In this document: piece after piece, positions 43,800 to 54,759 of the stretch
Numbering within the stretch: the stretch's first letter is position 1
How the letters are laid out: every line of letters starts with the position of its first letter
DNA from: Euglena gracilis
Taxonomy: Eukaryota > Euglenida > Euglenophyceae > Euglenales
Reading direction: 5' to 3'
Assembly (NCBI GenBank): GCA_039621445.1
Contig: CP154956.1
Coordinates: forward strand, 26,862,398-26,926,397
DNA length: 64,000 nt
Translations under genes and position numbers: made by a program
Notes under the pieces: generated by a model
Databases searched by the model: none
Told to the model about the DNA's origin: nothing
Seen by the model: the letters and a program-made list of their open reading frames with translations, nothing else

Positions 43800-44665
43800 A
43801 ATTTGGCCTGCTTGATTGTGTCAGGCAAACATTACAATCCCAGGAAGTTTCGGTGTCCGGTATCGACACTTACGTAAAAAATCTGGGAAATGTCAAAAGA
43901 TATGACTCCGCCTTCAGGACATTGGTGGAACAATTGTTGCACAAAGGGGTGCCCCTGCAGGACTGCACAGTCCACAAGATGGCGAGGCCATCATTGTTCC
44001 TGCTGTTCACAGCCTCAACACTGCAAGTAATGCATATGCAGAAGCTTTGTTACTCCAGGGTTTGGTTCATTGAGGTTTTCCCCTCTTTTGGCTCCATTGA
44101 AAAGAAAATGGAATGCCAATGTCTGCAGGTATGCCCATTTTTGGGACCCCACTGAATTTCTACGGGACATCATCAGAAATTCAAAACCCCTCTCAGAACT
44201 GTCTGTGAAAGAGCTCAGAAACAGATTCATCATTTGTTGGTGGCTGTTGGCCCTCCACAGGGGGGCTGACCTAGCCAGAACCCAGCGAGAAATCAGGTTC
44301 GTAGGAGAAAAAATTTTCATTTTGTTGCAAAGGAAAGGGTGGCAGTACCCAAGGCGGGAGGAAATTTTGAATTTGCTACACAACCCCCTCATAAGCCCCT
44401 GGCATTTATTGAAAGAGTATGTGGAAAGGACAGCCCACATGGTTGGATGGTAAAAGACCTTTGACCTCAGACAGAGTGAATTCTCTCACCAAAGAAGCGT
44501 TGCGAGGGGGGGGGTGGACACCACCCACTGGAAACCCCACAGCACCAGAGGGGCTGAGGTTTTATGGTGGAAGAATGCTGGTTTGCAAGTGGAAGAAGTC
44601 CAGCAACTGGGCCAGTGGAAAAATTTTGGAGCCTTTCAGGCCGATTATTTCAGGCTGGGAGTCGT
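43800..44665 (+). pseudogene. DIRS tyrosine recombinase (frameshifted)
   Basis: The N-terminal helical part (VSGIDTYVKNLGNVKRYDSA, FRTLVEQLLHKGVPLQD) precedes a catalytic domain with the first Arg in LALHRGADLARTQREIRF (near 44,253), HSTR at 44,538-44,549, and a candidate nucleophile Tyr in GAFQADYFRL at 44,646. The frame shifts at about 44,100 and between 44,453 and 44,514 (next to a G-run). Confidence 0.8.
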
Positions 44666-44717
44666 ATCAAAAATTCAAAAAAAATATGGCCCAAAGGGGG
44701 GTGCACAGCACCTAACC

Positions 44718-44812
44718 ATATCGCAGTGCGGAGCCCGAATGTTATCGGACTCCCACGACACAGGAAGGGGGAGGAAGAGACCAAGAGGGCGAAGCACAAG
44801 AAGATGGTGAAC
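44718..44812 (-). repeat. DIRS internal complementary region
   Basis: ACCATATCGCAGTGCGGAGC is the complement of the left outer edge. GGACTCCCACGACACAGG.. and GCGAAGCACAAGAAGATGGT are the complement of the right outer edge (45,115-45,171). The two are juxtaposed, as required for circle formation in DIRS replication models. Confidence 0.85.
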
Positions 44813-44999
44813 CCAACCCCCCCACCAAAAAAATCAGCAGAAAAAGAAAGACATCCCAGCCAGAAAGGGGACCCCCGACAAAGCAGCCCCAACCACCCAC
44901 CCAGAAACACACCAGAAAGGGACAGCCAACCCCACCGAGCGACCATGTGGGAGGAGAGGGGGCGGGCCACGACGGTACAGCTTCGCCAAGGTGTCGGAG

Positions 45000-45171
45000 G
45001 AGGCCTCATCATCATCTCCAACTCCGGCAACAAAGGCGCAGAAAGAAGCACCCCCCCGCGCACACAAACACACCAGAACAGAGCAGCCGGCAAGGAAAGC
45101 AGGACGTCACCATCTTCTTGTGCTTCGCCCTCTTGGCCCCTTCCCCCCTGCCTGTGTCGTGGGAGTCCAAA
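45000..45171 (-). repeat. DIRS right terminal repeat
   Basis: Inverted relative to the left repeat (GCCAACTCCGGCAACAA.., CAGAGCAGCCGGCAAGGAAA), with a unique outer extension of about 55 bp that is represented in the ICR. Confidence 0.85.
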
Positions 45172-45299
45172 AACCCTAATTAATTTCGGCTTAGAAGGGA
45201 AATCTTTGGGAATGGCTCACAAAGCATTTTGGTGACTCTGAATAAATTTTCGTTCAATTGGAAAGGAAGAGGAGGTGTTCAGCACCGGCGAGGAGTGCT

Positions 45300-45434
45300 G
45301 ATATCAGTATTTTGAGAGACAACTGCAGATGCCGAGGGAGGCCATTTTGAATCTCATTAAACCAGTGGTTCGGGAGCACGAAGCACAAGCATTTCAGAAG
45401 AGTGCTCTTCTGGTCGTAGAAGAAAGGGGCAGGA
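45300..45434 (+). other. Short coding-like stretch between the two DIRS elements
   Basis: The frame QYFERQLQMPREAILNLIKP, VVREHEAQAFQKSALLVVEE is protein-like. It weakly recalls the N-terminal part of PIF/Harbinger transposases (R/QMPREAI..LI..V), but nothing else of such a gene is seen. Confidence 0.25.
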
Positions 45435-46821
45435 CCACTCGGGCTTCGCACTTCTGTTGGGTGAGATCCTGCTTGTTTGTGCCGGCTGTTTGTTCATGGT
45501 GTGTTCTTTGGCGCGGTGCCTCTTTTTTTTTGCCGGAGTTGGCGGATCCTAATCGCCCTTTGGACCACAAGCAATCATGTCGACATCAATCACATCCGAG
45601 AGTTTGACGTCTACAGATGAGAGAGTCTACAACGAAGCCTGGGGACGTCTGTTCCTGGACCCCGATGAAGTACGCGACTTGCTGAAGACAACCTCGATGG
45701 AGAAGCTTGAAGTCGTGCTGCAAGCCGGACAAGCGTGGAATGGTGGAGGATGGACTTCGACGAAATGCGCCAGATCCATACGAAGACTCACGGGGATAGC
45801 ATTGGTCAGCGCAAACTTCGTGGACTACCTGAACAGCTTCTTGTACAGCCTCGTCTTGGTGGCTAACGTGGACATGGCCCTGGCGGAGTTATCGGACAAG
45901 TGTGCGGATGTTGCGTTTCATCTCTCCGACGTCTGGGCGCATGAACTCAACGGGGAAGCTGCGTCAGGAACGCGCCCCGCCGCGAAGAGCGGCGGTGCGG
46001 GCGACGCCATGGACACAGAGGAAGAAGGCGACGAGGCGGACGAGGAGGAGCGGTTGCCCTGGGAGGCACCGCCTCTGCAGCTGCCAGGAGACCTGGCGCT
46101 CTGTCTAAAAAAGGCACAACAAGGAGAGAGACTAGACATGAGGCATGTCTTGCAAGAAGTACCCGTGTTTTCTGGAATGAAACAGAGGGCAGAGGACAAC
46201 AATCACCAAGCCGATGGTCGTTCAGTCGGTGACAATTTTATGAAGGGAGTGCAACAACGTATGCTAAACACCATCAGGCTGCTGGCCACATTGCACTCCA
46301 TTGTGCTGCAGCAAGAGGACACGTCTTTTCACCAGCTGTGTCAACAACTGTTTTACTATTTGGCTGAAACAGAAGTGCAACTCCTGCGGGAGAGAAAGCG
46401 CGGGAGCATCCCGGGAGCTGTGATGGAGTCCAGCAACATATTATTCACTTCAGCAGACTTGCAGGTGGACGGGCAGAACATCAATGGAGCTGGTAAAGCT
46501 CCCCATACTCCCAAGCGCTCCAAGCCGTATTTTCCCATCCGCACAGGTTGGAGACATTGGAGAAGAAAATGTGGCAAGGGCAGTCTGCCCCTCAACAGGA
46601 GCTATGGCAGCTCGTACCCATCCCTATGGCGGGGGAAAAGCCTGGGCAAAGGAAGAATCTATGGAATCAAAGGTCGTGGACGTGGAGGAACCTCCATCTG
46701 GCCAGCCAGTCTCCAGGCAATAACAACGACCCATGGTGGGTCCCAAAGCTCAGCAGCATTCTTGTCAAGAATGCCCCCTACAGAACATGATTCAGTGCAG
46801 GGAAAAACAGTGGGGGGACAC
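45434..46821 (+). mobile_element. Second DIRS-type element, 5' part
   Basis: Starts with a diverged copy of the DIRS left repeat (CGGGCTTCGCAC, GTGAGATCCTGCTT, GCCGGCTG, TTTGCCGGAGTTGGCGGATCC), followed directly by an intact ORF1. It is truncated or interrupted at 46,822 by the LTR-like repeat. Being in tandem with the first element, it may mark a preferred insertion region. Confidence 0.65.
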
Positions 46822-46863
46822 TGTGTACCAGGCAGCCGTAAGGCCATGGTACTGTGTATGTAG
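45577..46863 (+). CDS. DIRS ORF1 (gag-like) protein, 3' end replaced
   Basis: Starts ATG 17 nt after the terminal-repeat match; about 415 residues come from the element. The N-terminal half is helical (SMEKLEVVLQAGQAWNGGGW, DYLNSFLYSLVLVANVDMAL). An acidic linker (DTEEEGDEADEEER) follows, then a helical region (NTIRLLATLHSIVLQQEDTS) and a basic Gly/Arg-rich tail (GKGRIYGIKGRGRGG). This suits a nucleic-acid-binding gag. The last residues (CVPGSRKAMVLCM) come from the adjacent LTR-like repeat, so the native C-terminus is lost. Confidence 0.6.
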   Translation: MSTSITSESLTSTDERVYNEAWGRLFLDPDEVRDLLKTTSMEKLEVVLQAGQAWNGGGWTSTKCARSIRRLTGIALVSANFVDYLNSFLYSLVLVANVDMALAELSDKCADVAFHLSDVWAHELNGEAASGTRPAAKSGGAGDAMDTEEEGDEADEEERLPWEAPPLQLPGDLALCLKKAQQGERLDMRHVLQEVPVFSGMKQRAEDNNHQADGRSVGDNFMKGVQQRMLNTIRLLATLHSIVLQQEDTSFHQLCQQLFYYLAETEVQLLRERKRGSIPGAVMESSNILFTSADLQVDGQNINGAGKAPHTPKRSKPYFPIRTGWRHWRRKCGKGSLPLNRSYGSSYPSLWRGKSLGKGRIYGIKGRGRGGTSIWPASLQAITTTHGGSQSSAAFLSRMPPTEHDSVQGKTVGGHCVPGSRKAMVLCM

Positions 46864-47396
46864 GTATAAGCCTACGGCCAGATATGGCTCCGAGCCCCAA
46901 GTACTATGCTAGGTGGTATTCCTAAAGATGGCCAACGGCCTGAATTAGGATTACCTAACCCTTATTCTGGTTCTCCTCTCCACAGGTGGTATTTATTCTA
47001 TTCGTATTCCATTTTGGTATTTCATTCAAGACTTGATTTCCAAGTTTGATTTGTTTTCATTTGAAGTCCGCAAACGGACGGCCAAGTCACTTGGCATTTC
47101 TTTGTGTAGCCCATTGGGCTTCTCCACCTGCTTTGTGCTCTGCCTCTTAATTGGGGAAAAGGGCTTTCAACTTTTATATTAATTTGTTTTTTCGTTTTGT
47201 TACTCCAACTTTTCACCTTGCGCACCAAAGGCCGAAAGCGAGGAAAAGGGTTGGACGTACACTTGGTAGCAGTTTAGGTTTTCGGTCCTTTTGACCGTAA
47301 ACGGTCGTGTGGTGCCCCGCCTATAGGCGACCACAGGCACTACAAGCCGTTTCCGGCCAAAACCGTACGCACGGACACGTCATCTGACGGTTCGCA
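46822..47396 (-). repeat. LTR-like repeat, copy A (inverted)
   Basis: Full-length relative of 57,687-58,219 on the opposite strand: it starts TGCGAACCGTCAG and ends GCTGCCTGGTACACA. It meets copy B head to head at 47,397-47,404 (GTATACGA). Confidence 0.8.
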
Positions 47397-47403
47397 GTAT
47401 ACG

Positions 47404-47832
47404 AGTGTACGTCCAACCCTTTTCCTCGCTTTCGGCCTTCGGTGCGCAAGGTGAAAAGTTGGAGTAACAAAAGGAAAAATAAATTAATGTAAAGTTTGAA
47501 AGCCCCTTTCCCCAATTAAGAGGCAGATCACAAGGCAGGTGGAGAAGCCCTATGAGCTACACAAAGAAAATGCCAAGTGACTTGGCTGTCCGTTTCGGAC
47601 TTCAAATGAAACAAATCAAACTTGAAATTCAAGTGAAGAAGAAAATAAGAATACAAATACCACCTGTGGAGAGGAGAACCAGAATAAGGGTTAGGTATTC
47701 CTAATTCAGGCCGTTGGCCATCTTTAGGAATACCAGCCAGCATAGTAGTGTGTATGGGGCTGAGAGCTATATCTGGCCGTAGGCTTATACCTACATACAC
47801 AATACCATGGCCTTACGGCTGCCTGGTACACA
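47404..47832 (+). repeat. LTR-like repeat, copy B (5'-truncated)
   Basis: Corresponds to the last 430 bp of the 533-bp repeat: AGTGTACGTCCAACCCTTTT through to CTGCCTGGTACACA. It lacks the first part. With copy A it forms a palindrome of about 1 kb. Confidence 0.8.
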
Positions 47833-48015
47833 TCCCCCTCCCAGGGCTATGCCCGATTTCCCTATTTCCGGCCAGTCGGAATGCCGGACACAGTCCTGAG
47901 TACGGGGATCTGTCACAGAGCCGTATGCGGCTTTTGGTTCTCCTGTCACCAGGGGTGTGGGAAGGAAGGTGCGAAATAACGCAATAACGCGCAAAAGTGG
48001 TGAACCGCTTATGCG

Positions 48016-48354
48016 GTGCCTACTTATTGCGGCAAAGGGGTGGAAGTGGAAGAGCCCGTTGGAAAATGGGGCTGGAAGGTTTCCATTCCAGAAAGTCCCA
48101 TCCACCCGGTTTGGGGTGTGTCTATGACACGCGGGGAGGTCTCATTCCATAATCGGAAAAGACTGAAGGGTAGGGTGTGGAAGGAGGGGGCACCTGGCCA
48201 GTCATATCTGACCAGGGAGAAAGACATATTTACAAAACCAACTGCCGGCGACAGCGATGTTTTGCCCAGGGGGGTAAAGGGGATAGGAGTGGGGGGCTGG
48301 TCTAAAGACCTTACAAAGAATTTTTGCTGTCTGGCAGTCTTATGGGGGCCTTAA
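48016..48354 (+). CDS. Unidentified 112-residue open frame
   Basis: Reads VEVEEPVGKWGWKVSIPESP, SFHNRKRLKGRVWKEGAPGQ and VGGWSKDLTKNFCCLAVLWG. Composition is protein-like, but there is no recognised family. It lies just beyond the LTR-like palindrome and could be the remainder of an interrupted element. Confidence 0.25.
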   Translation: MPTYCGKGVEVEEPVGKWGWKVSIPESPIHPVWGVSMTRGEVSFHNRKRLKGRVWKEGAPGQSYLTREKDIFTKPTAGDSDVLPRGVKGIGVGGWSKDLTKNFCCLAVLWGP

Positions 48355-48359
48355 GGCCG

Positions 48360-50250
48360 AAAAGTAACAAGTTGGCCTAATTATTACGTTGTGCGCGCTG
48401 TGTACTGTGCGTCTTCTTACTGGCGGCATATACCGCTGTGAAGTCTTCACAGTGCAGCGCGAGCACGGTGTTGTCGATGGGGTATCCCCAGAGGCTTATA
48501 CCTCAGAATAGCGGGCAGTAGCCCTAAAAACTGTAGATTTGGCATTTGTGCCTTTGGTGTGCAGCCTGTAGGCTGAAGGGTTGGCATTAGCCAAAAATAA
48601 TGGGGGGGGTAGGCTTTATCGCCCAGAATCATTGCCTTGCGGAATATGCATGGCACAAAAATACTACTGGGTGTATACCTGAATCAAAAAAATTAGGCAT
48701 ATTGCCAAAAAGATCATACTGAGGTGTACAACCGCAGAAAAAATGCGGAATTGTGGCAGGCTGCTGCCAATTCACAGAACAACTGTGGTTGGTGTGGCTT
48801 ATACCACTTTGAAAAACCGCAAATGAACTGTGAATTCACATAAAAGGATGGAACATTGTTCCAGGGCGGTGAAATTCATCACTCTGTACCTTTCAGTACA
48901 ATCAGAGGCATGATACCTCCTAAAGCAAAGTGTGTGTATGAAAAATTGTGGGTATCCCCATATTGTGCACAAGAAAAAAAATAACTATCAAACAAAATAC
49001 ACAGAAGTCCACCACTTCTATGATGGTGGTCTGGCAGGCATGTTCTGTGATAAGCGTGAACCGAATCGAGTTTTCTTTTTTCGACAAGCAGTGGGTGGTG
49101 TCAACAACGCATGCAATCTCTGTTACAGAGAATTAATGCACTTTTTCTGCACGCGTTAGGTTCATAAACCACATTTTTGCACCAATTGGTACTACAGCGG
49201 CTAGGAAAAAGAGCAAAAGCACATAGTGCAGATTGTGAAACAAGCCGATTGGCTTAAGATCATTGGTACCATATCGGTATGCTACCACTATGTGTTTTTG
49301 GACTGTCCCATTGGGACTAAGATCTCACCTAGAACTGTGACACTGCACACAAAAATCTTGTACGGCTACAAGTATTCCGCGTGAAAAAACTCTGAAAGAA
49401 TCAGAAAAATATTCACATTGTGAGAGAGCCATTGGCTCAAAAATTGCACCATGATGGTGGAACGTAAGATATTTCGCCGAATAGCGATTGTGGATTCATA
49501 AATTTCAAAGTGGGTGTTGATTCTCCTGCACACAAACTTCTCCATGAGAAAAATAACGGCATGTGCACACTAAAGTCATCTTGATCGATGGCCGAGAAAA
49601 TGCAATGTGGTTCAAGCATTGTAATTGTCCAACAGAATTGGGTGGCTATCGCCACAAATGATGCGGTACCGATAAAAGTGTGGATATCACCACTGAAAAA
49701 TGAAAAATTTGCAAAACAACAAATAAATGAAACATTCTTCGCATTAGCGGTATCCCACAAAAATTGTTGTTTTTGGAAATGCAGTGTATACCGCATCACA
49801 TCACTAGTGTAATGAGGTATCCTCGCACCAACAAAAAAAACTGAAATTGTACATGTGCGCATATTGCGCACACGTGGTCAAAATCCCATATTGCGACACT
49901 GAGTTCAGACAAGTAGGTCACAAATGACAAAAAATGCATGAGAAACGGTGGAACTGCACAAAACGACCAATCATCAATGAATATGGTGTTGTGACACGCA
50001 CCATTTGATGTTTCGCTCTGAAATTTTGAACAGATTTGCGAAATATTCGCTGAACACGTGGCGATTGATCCGCATTCAGAAAATTTGCGGATGATCTGCA
50101 CACGGAATCCCAAATGTGGGTGAAAAAAAGCTGGATTTCACCATTTCTGTGCTACGGTTCTTATAAACCTTGCAGAATGACACCATTGGTGTTGCAAATG
50201 ATGACCATTGGGTCCTCCGAATTATATCGGTAAGGGGATAAGAAAGAAAG
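48360..50250 (+). pseudogene. Decayed protein-coding sequence, unidentified
   Basis: Fragments in shifting plus-strand frames read FYDGGLAGMFCDKREPNRVF, GGVNNACNLCYRELMHFFCT (48,990-49,155), GTISVCYHYVFLDCPIGTKI (49,265) and LIDGRENAMWFKHCNCPTEL (49,580). The words look like real protein with paired Cys, but stops and frameshifts separate them. Low G/C-run content and frequent TACCGC/GCGGT words resemble the large gag element further right, so this may be a relic of a related element. Confidence 0.35.
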
Positions 50251-50330
50251 AAATGAAGAAAGGCAAAAAAAACAGGACCATCAAAAAGCCAAAAAAACAA
50301 AATTTCTCTCACTCTTTTTCACTCTTTCCA

Positions 50331-50430
50331 AGGTTGACCGTTTGTTTTCAAAAAATGAAAAAAAATACTTGCTTTTCATTTTATTAAAAAAAAATAAATA
50401 ACGCCATCAAGGGGGTAAATTTTTGAGGGG
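50331..50430 (+). repeat. A/T-hairpin repeat, copy 5
   Basis: AGGTTGACCGTTTGTTTTCA, then a CATTTTATTAAAAAAAAATA stretch and CCATCAAGGGGGTAAATTTT. Same order as the copy at 33.6 kb (which has CCATCGAGGG). Confidence 0.55.
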
Positions 50431-52690
50431 ACTTTTTGGTGCCAAAATCCTTGTTTTTGGCCCAAGAAATGGGCCAAAAACCTCCCCTCCCCCCTACCCT
50501 TGCCCCTCCCCCTCCCCCCTACCCCCTCCCTCCAGCAAAAATAAAACCATTTTGTGCAATCCATGGCTACTTAAAAAATTGAGCACCCCCTCTGCTCCTC
50601 CCCCTACCCCTACCCTGTCCCTCCAGCCAGAAAATGGAAAATGAAAATGGAAAATGGAAAATGAGAAAAAGAAAACTCGGGCTACACAAAGAGTTGGGAA
50701 AAAAGTGAAGCATCGTTGGAAGGCATGGCTGATCTCCGCACATTTCCTTTGATTTTGCGTTACTGTCAAGACACTTTGAAAAAAAACAGCATTTTTTACC
50801 AAAAAAAAACCCAAAATGGCAGTTCTGGGCCACAAAAGCGCGCCGGAACACAGGCCAGGCATGTTGGCAGCCCAAGCTGCCAACATGCTGCCTAAGCGTA
50901 TTTTTGCTTTTTTGCCATATTTTTGCACAATTTTACAGCTTTTTGGGTGTTGTGGTGTTATTAGACACCCAAATCCCAAAATCTACACAACAGCAAACAT
51001 GCAGTGTTATTAGACAATCTCAACAAACACTATGTGCACTTGGCAAATTTGCAGTCTTAAATGACTCAAAATGCAACAAAGTTGCACTTTTGGTTACATA
51101 AATGCAACTCTCGACGCAGAATCTGCATTTCTACAGGCAAAACATGTCTATGGCATCTTGAGCAAAGGAAAAATTGCCATTATCAGCATATCCCTTTGCA
51201 TTCCACTCTGGTATAGTGCCTCATGGTCACTCCCATTAGGGATATGAGTGCCAGAATAGGGGAAAATCACCAAAAATTGCAGAAAATCAATGATTTAAAT
51301 GAAAATTTGCACATAAGTGCTCCTAAAAGTGTTTCTAGTGAGTCAAAATGGCTCCTAATTGTGGGCTATAGCCCTCTGAACTGTACCAGGCCTAATAGCC
51401 CATACAGAGGGGGTAATGGGCAGAATGCTGCCAAAGGTACTAAAAATGGCCATTAGCCCATCTGGTAACCAATGGTAATTAGCCATCAGAAACGATGTGG
51501 GGAACAGTATAGAAGCCTTTCAGGCTGATTTGCAAGTCTGGTACACGATCGTACAAGATCTGGCTCAAAATTTGGCTTTGGCCGGATTGGCCGGGCTTAA
51601 TTCAAATTTTTCACGATCTCCTCAAATAAGAGTACCGTGCATAGTTACAGCGATCTGTTTGCATCGCTGGACGGCTCATCGAACGAGCTTTCGAACGAGG
51701 GGTAACATGGCCTATCGGCCAGCTACGGGCGCTGAGATACGTCTTGGATCTTTTGGCTGTGTGAGTGAGCTTTTGATATGAGCTTCCGTAATTTATTTAA
51801 GAAAAACAACTATTGGTTCCTTTGTAGTACAATGTACTCCATTCAGTCAGAATCTCACCATTTGAGGTGTCAAAAATCATGAAGGTTTTGTGGTGAAAAA
51901 TGGCTATGCCAAAGTTACAAATATGCAAATGTGCATGAAAAAAGCCTATTTGGCTTGTTTTGGCCTATTCAGCCACTTTCAGCCATGTAACATGGCTTTA
52001 TGTGCCATTTTTTTGAGGTCCTATGGACTTTTCACTTTATAATATGGATTTGTGGACCTTTGGTCCTTTTGGTCCTTGCATTTTGTGTAAATTGGTCCTA
52101 TGGACCCTTGGACCACATGGGTAGTGGCCCATAGGCCTTGCACATCATAGAGTGTATTGGTCACATTGACCTAAGGCTAAGTGGTAAAGTCCACAAAAAT
52201 GCATGTTTGAATGAATTCTCTTCATTTTTTTGGGGGAGGGGGGCAGCTATGAGCTATTTTCTCAAGGAATTCAACTTACTTCCCTCTCAGGATTCACTTC
52301 TGCAATAAGAAAAAGGCCATTTTGTTCACAAAATAGCTGTTCTTCACAAAGCTGTGCAAGTTCGTGGGAAACATGCAGTATTTGCAATGTTTCCCAAAAA
52401 CTTATCACACACCTTGTGTTTTTGCAAATAACTTTGAAGTGGGCGCAATTGTGCGCTTGAATGATCAAAACTCCTTTGGTGTTCGCCAATTTGACCAACA
52501 AGTTCGTGGTCAAAGAAGGGGGGTTGGCTGCTTTTGTTGCTTAAGTAAACCAAATCTGCATTTTGAGCATGTGGTTTGCAAATCAACAACAAAAATGCCA
52601 TTGTGAAATATGTGCACAAACACCTTTGGGACTTATTCCCAAAAGAATATGGTTGCGTTGGGCAGATACCCATCTGTAAGATATACGCAA
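50430..52690. other. Low-information spacer
   Basis: A C-rich stretch (CCCCTCCCCC, 50,480-50,640) is followed by AT-rich DNA. 51,470-51,781 holds an open frame (AFQADLQVWYTIVQDLAQNL) without a recognised family. 51,980-52,150 repeats TTTGGTCC/CATGG phrases. 52,340-52,670 has coding-like frames on both strands (plus: AIVKYVHKHLWDLFPKEYG). Confidence 0.35.
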
Positions 52691-52699
52691 TTGTGCGAG

Positions 52700-53080
52700 A
52701 TTTGCGCTATGCACGGGTGGGGGGCGGGGGGGGCGCATCTTGTGGGGGGGCTGTTTGCGGGCTGCGCAATATGCGCGGTGGGGAGGTGTGCGCTATGCGC
52801 GGTGTGCAAAACAATATGCACGCGATGAGTGCTATGCGCGTGGGGAGCGCAATATGCACGGATGTGAGCGACATAGGCGCGGTGGTTGGGGGCGCCTTAT
52901 GGCGCGGGGAGGGGGGCATTATGCGCAAGATTTGCGCTATGTGCGAGGCCATAGGCGCAGCGTCTGTGCTGTACGCACTTTGCGCAATATGCGCAGGGAG
53001 GCGTCAAAGGCGCGGGGGGTGGTGGGTGCCATAGGTGCTTGAGTGGCGGGGGCGCCATAGGCGCGGGGGTGGTGGTTAGT
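52700..53080. repeat. GCGC-rich low-complexity stretch (left arm)
   Basis: Irregular tandem of TGCGCAATATGCGC, GCTATGCGCG and CATAGGCGCGG words with G-runs. The counterpart on the opposite strand lies at 63,640-63,760. Confidence 0.65.
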
Positions 53081-54124
53081 TTGGTTTCAGTCATTTCCTT
53101 TTGTGTTTGGTTGTTGGTTGTGTGGAAATTTCTCCTAGAGTGCACACCTTGGGGGGAGGTGCTGAGTAGTTGTCCTTGTCGCGCATGTTGGCCTGGGGGG
53201 GGGGGTGGAGTGTGTAAGAAAAATTGTATGCGAATTTGAGCTGCGGGGGGTGGACAGGATTGTCTGCAATCGACAAACCTGGTGGAAAACGCAGCTGGGC
53301 GACTACTGGACACCATTCGAATTTCAGGCCTTAGGGCTTTCGTCTTGGAACACAGTGAAACGATGAGAGGTTAAGCTACTTGTTACCCCTACCGCATGTG
53401 GAACGTTTGTGTATATGCAGTGGGTAGGGGGGGGGCACTTTCTCTTTACCCCTGGGTTGAAAACGGTGTTGGTGTTGTAGAAAACGGTATTGCTGTCATC
53501 GAAAACGGTATGTAAAAATGATGAGTAGTGGAAGTTTTGGGGGGGATAGAAGTTTGCGGAGATGTGTGCATTCTTGGAGCGTAAATCCATTCAACCACAA
53601 GTGACAAACATGGGGTATCCCCTAGTGCATCAACAACCGTTAAACACAAACACTATCTATGGGTCATAGATTCGGAAAGAGTTTGAGTAGGGGTAACCAA
53701 AAAACATTGAACACTGACCAGAAAGTTTACTGGATAGGAGATGACTAGGGTCGCGACTCCTGTCACCTCTTTTCTTGTAACCCCTGTAGTCAGCGTCCGT
53801 GATTTTCAGCTGCCTTTACTCCAAATCCGAACTGGTGGCCATATCAGACTTCGACTTTCTTGACGCATATACGTCTCTGAATTTACGATCTGTCAAGCGG
53901 GGATGATGCTCCTTCTTATTAGGGGTCTCATCCCCCTCCCTGCCCCAAGCCGGGTCATTTTCCTCTATAGAGGACTTTTCAAAAACGGACTTCTGCCTTT
54001 TGGCTGAGGAATGTTCTTTTGAACTGCGATTTATATCGCGGTGACATTGGCTTGAGTGGGGAGATATCGCATAGCGACAATTAGATGAATGGTGGTAGTA
54101 GGATCCACAATGCGAACATTTGGT

Positions 54125-54751
54125 TCACGAGTGCGGACATTTACTGGTATCAAACCTGTTTTGGGATTTCTGCGATTGCGCAGATGATGAGGCTGATCCT
54201 CTTGGGCTTGGAATGCGCGTTCGCGCGGCAAGATTTGGACAATGGCGAGATGTGTGACCCGTTTGGTTACAAAGAAAGCACGATTTGTCCAAAAATTGTT
54301 CTGAATAGAGCGAATTGCACGATTTTGATTCCGCCATTGAGGTTTTTGGTGGGGATGATACTTTTTTCAACGAACTAACTTGGACACCGCGTATTCCGGC
54401 TGTGGGGTGGCTCATATAAGCCGATTGCCTTTGACCAAGAAGCTGTGATAGCTTCACTTGTTTGGAAACATAGTTCCATCGCTCATCGAGCGTCAAAACA
54501 TGTCCCGCGAGTTCCTCGCGGTAAATTTCCTTGATGAGTGTGGGGATGTAGCGCAGTTATACCGCATCAAATTGCTCTTTGATTTGCTTTTTCCCTAACT
54601 CATCAACTTCGGCTGCCAACCCAAGCCATTTGGAGTACCACAAGTCTGTCGACTTCCATTCGTGGTCCGGGGGGGTAAATTGCCGCCATTTGTTTTCCAG
54701 ACTGATCTTGGAAACCAAACTGGAGCATGATGAAGCATATTGCTCAACCAA
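54125..54751 (-). pseudogene. Left-arm gag core end and CCHC zinc knuckle
   Basis: Minus-strand frames read ISLENKWRQFTPPDHEWKST and YSKWLGLAAEVDELGKKQIK (54,557-54,751), then TLDERWNYVSKQVKLSQLLG and KSCFLCNQTGHTSRHCPN (Cys-x2-Cys-x4-His-x4-Cys). A stop and frame change separate them at about 54,500-54,557, as in the right arm. Confidence 0.7.
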
Positions 54752-54759
54752 TTCTTCAA

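Larger units (their letters stand above)
40468..45171 (+). mobile_element. DIRS-type tyrosine-recombinase retrotransposon
   Basis: DIRS elements copy through reverse transcriptase and integrate with a tyrosine recombinase. They carry inverted termini and an internal complementary region (ICR) instead of LTRs. All are seen here: left terminal repeat 40,468-40,590, inverted right repeat 45,000-45,171, and an ICR at 44,718-44,812 made of the reverse complements of both outer edges. Between them are RT, RNase H, a DIRS-type post-RNase H segment and a recombinase. Multiple frameshifts and stops mean this copy is not autonomous. It ends where plain DNA with no similarity begins. Confidence 0.85.
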
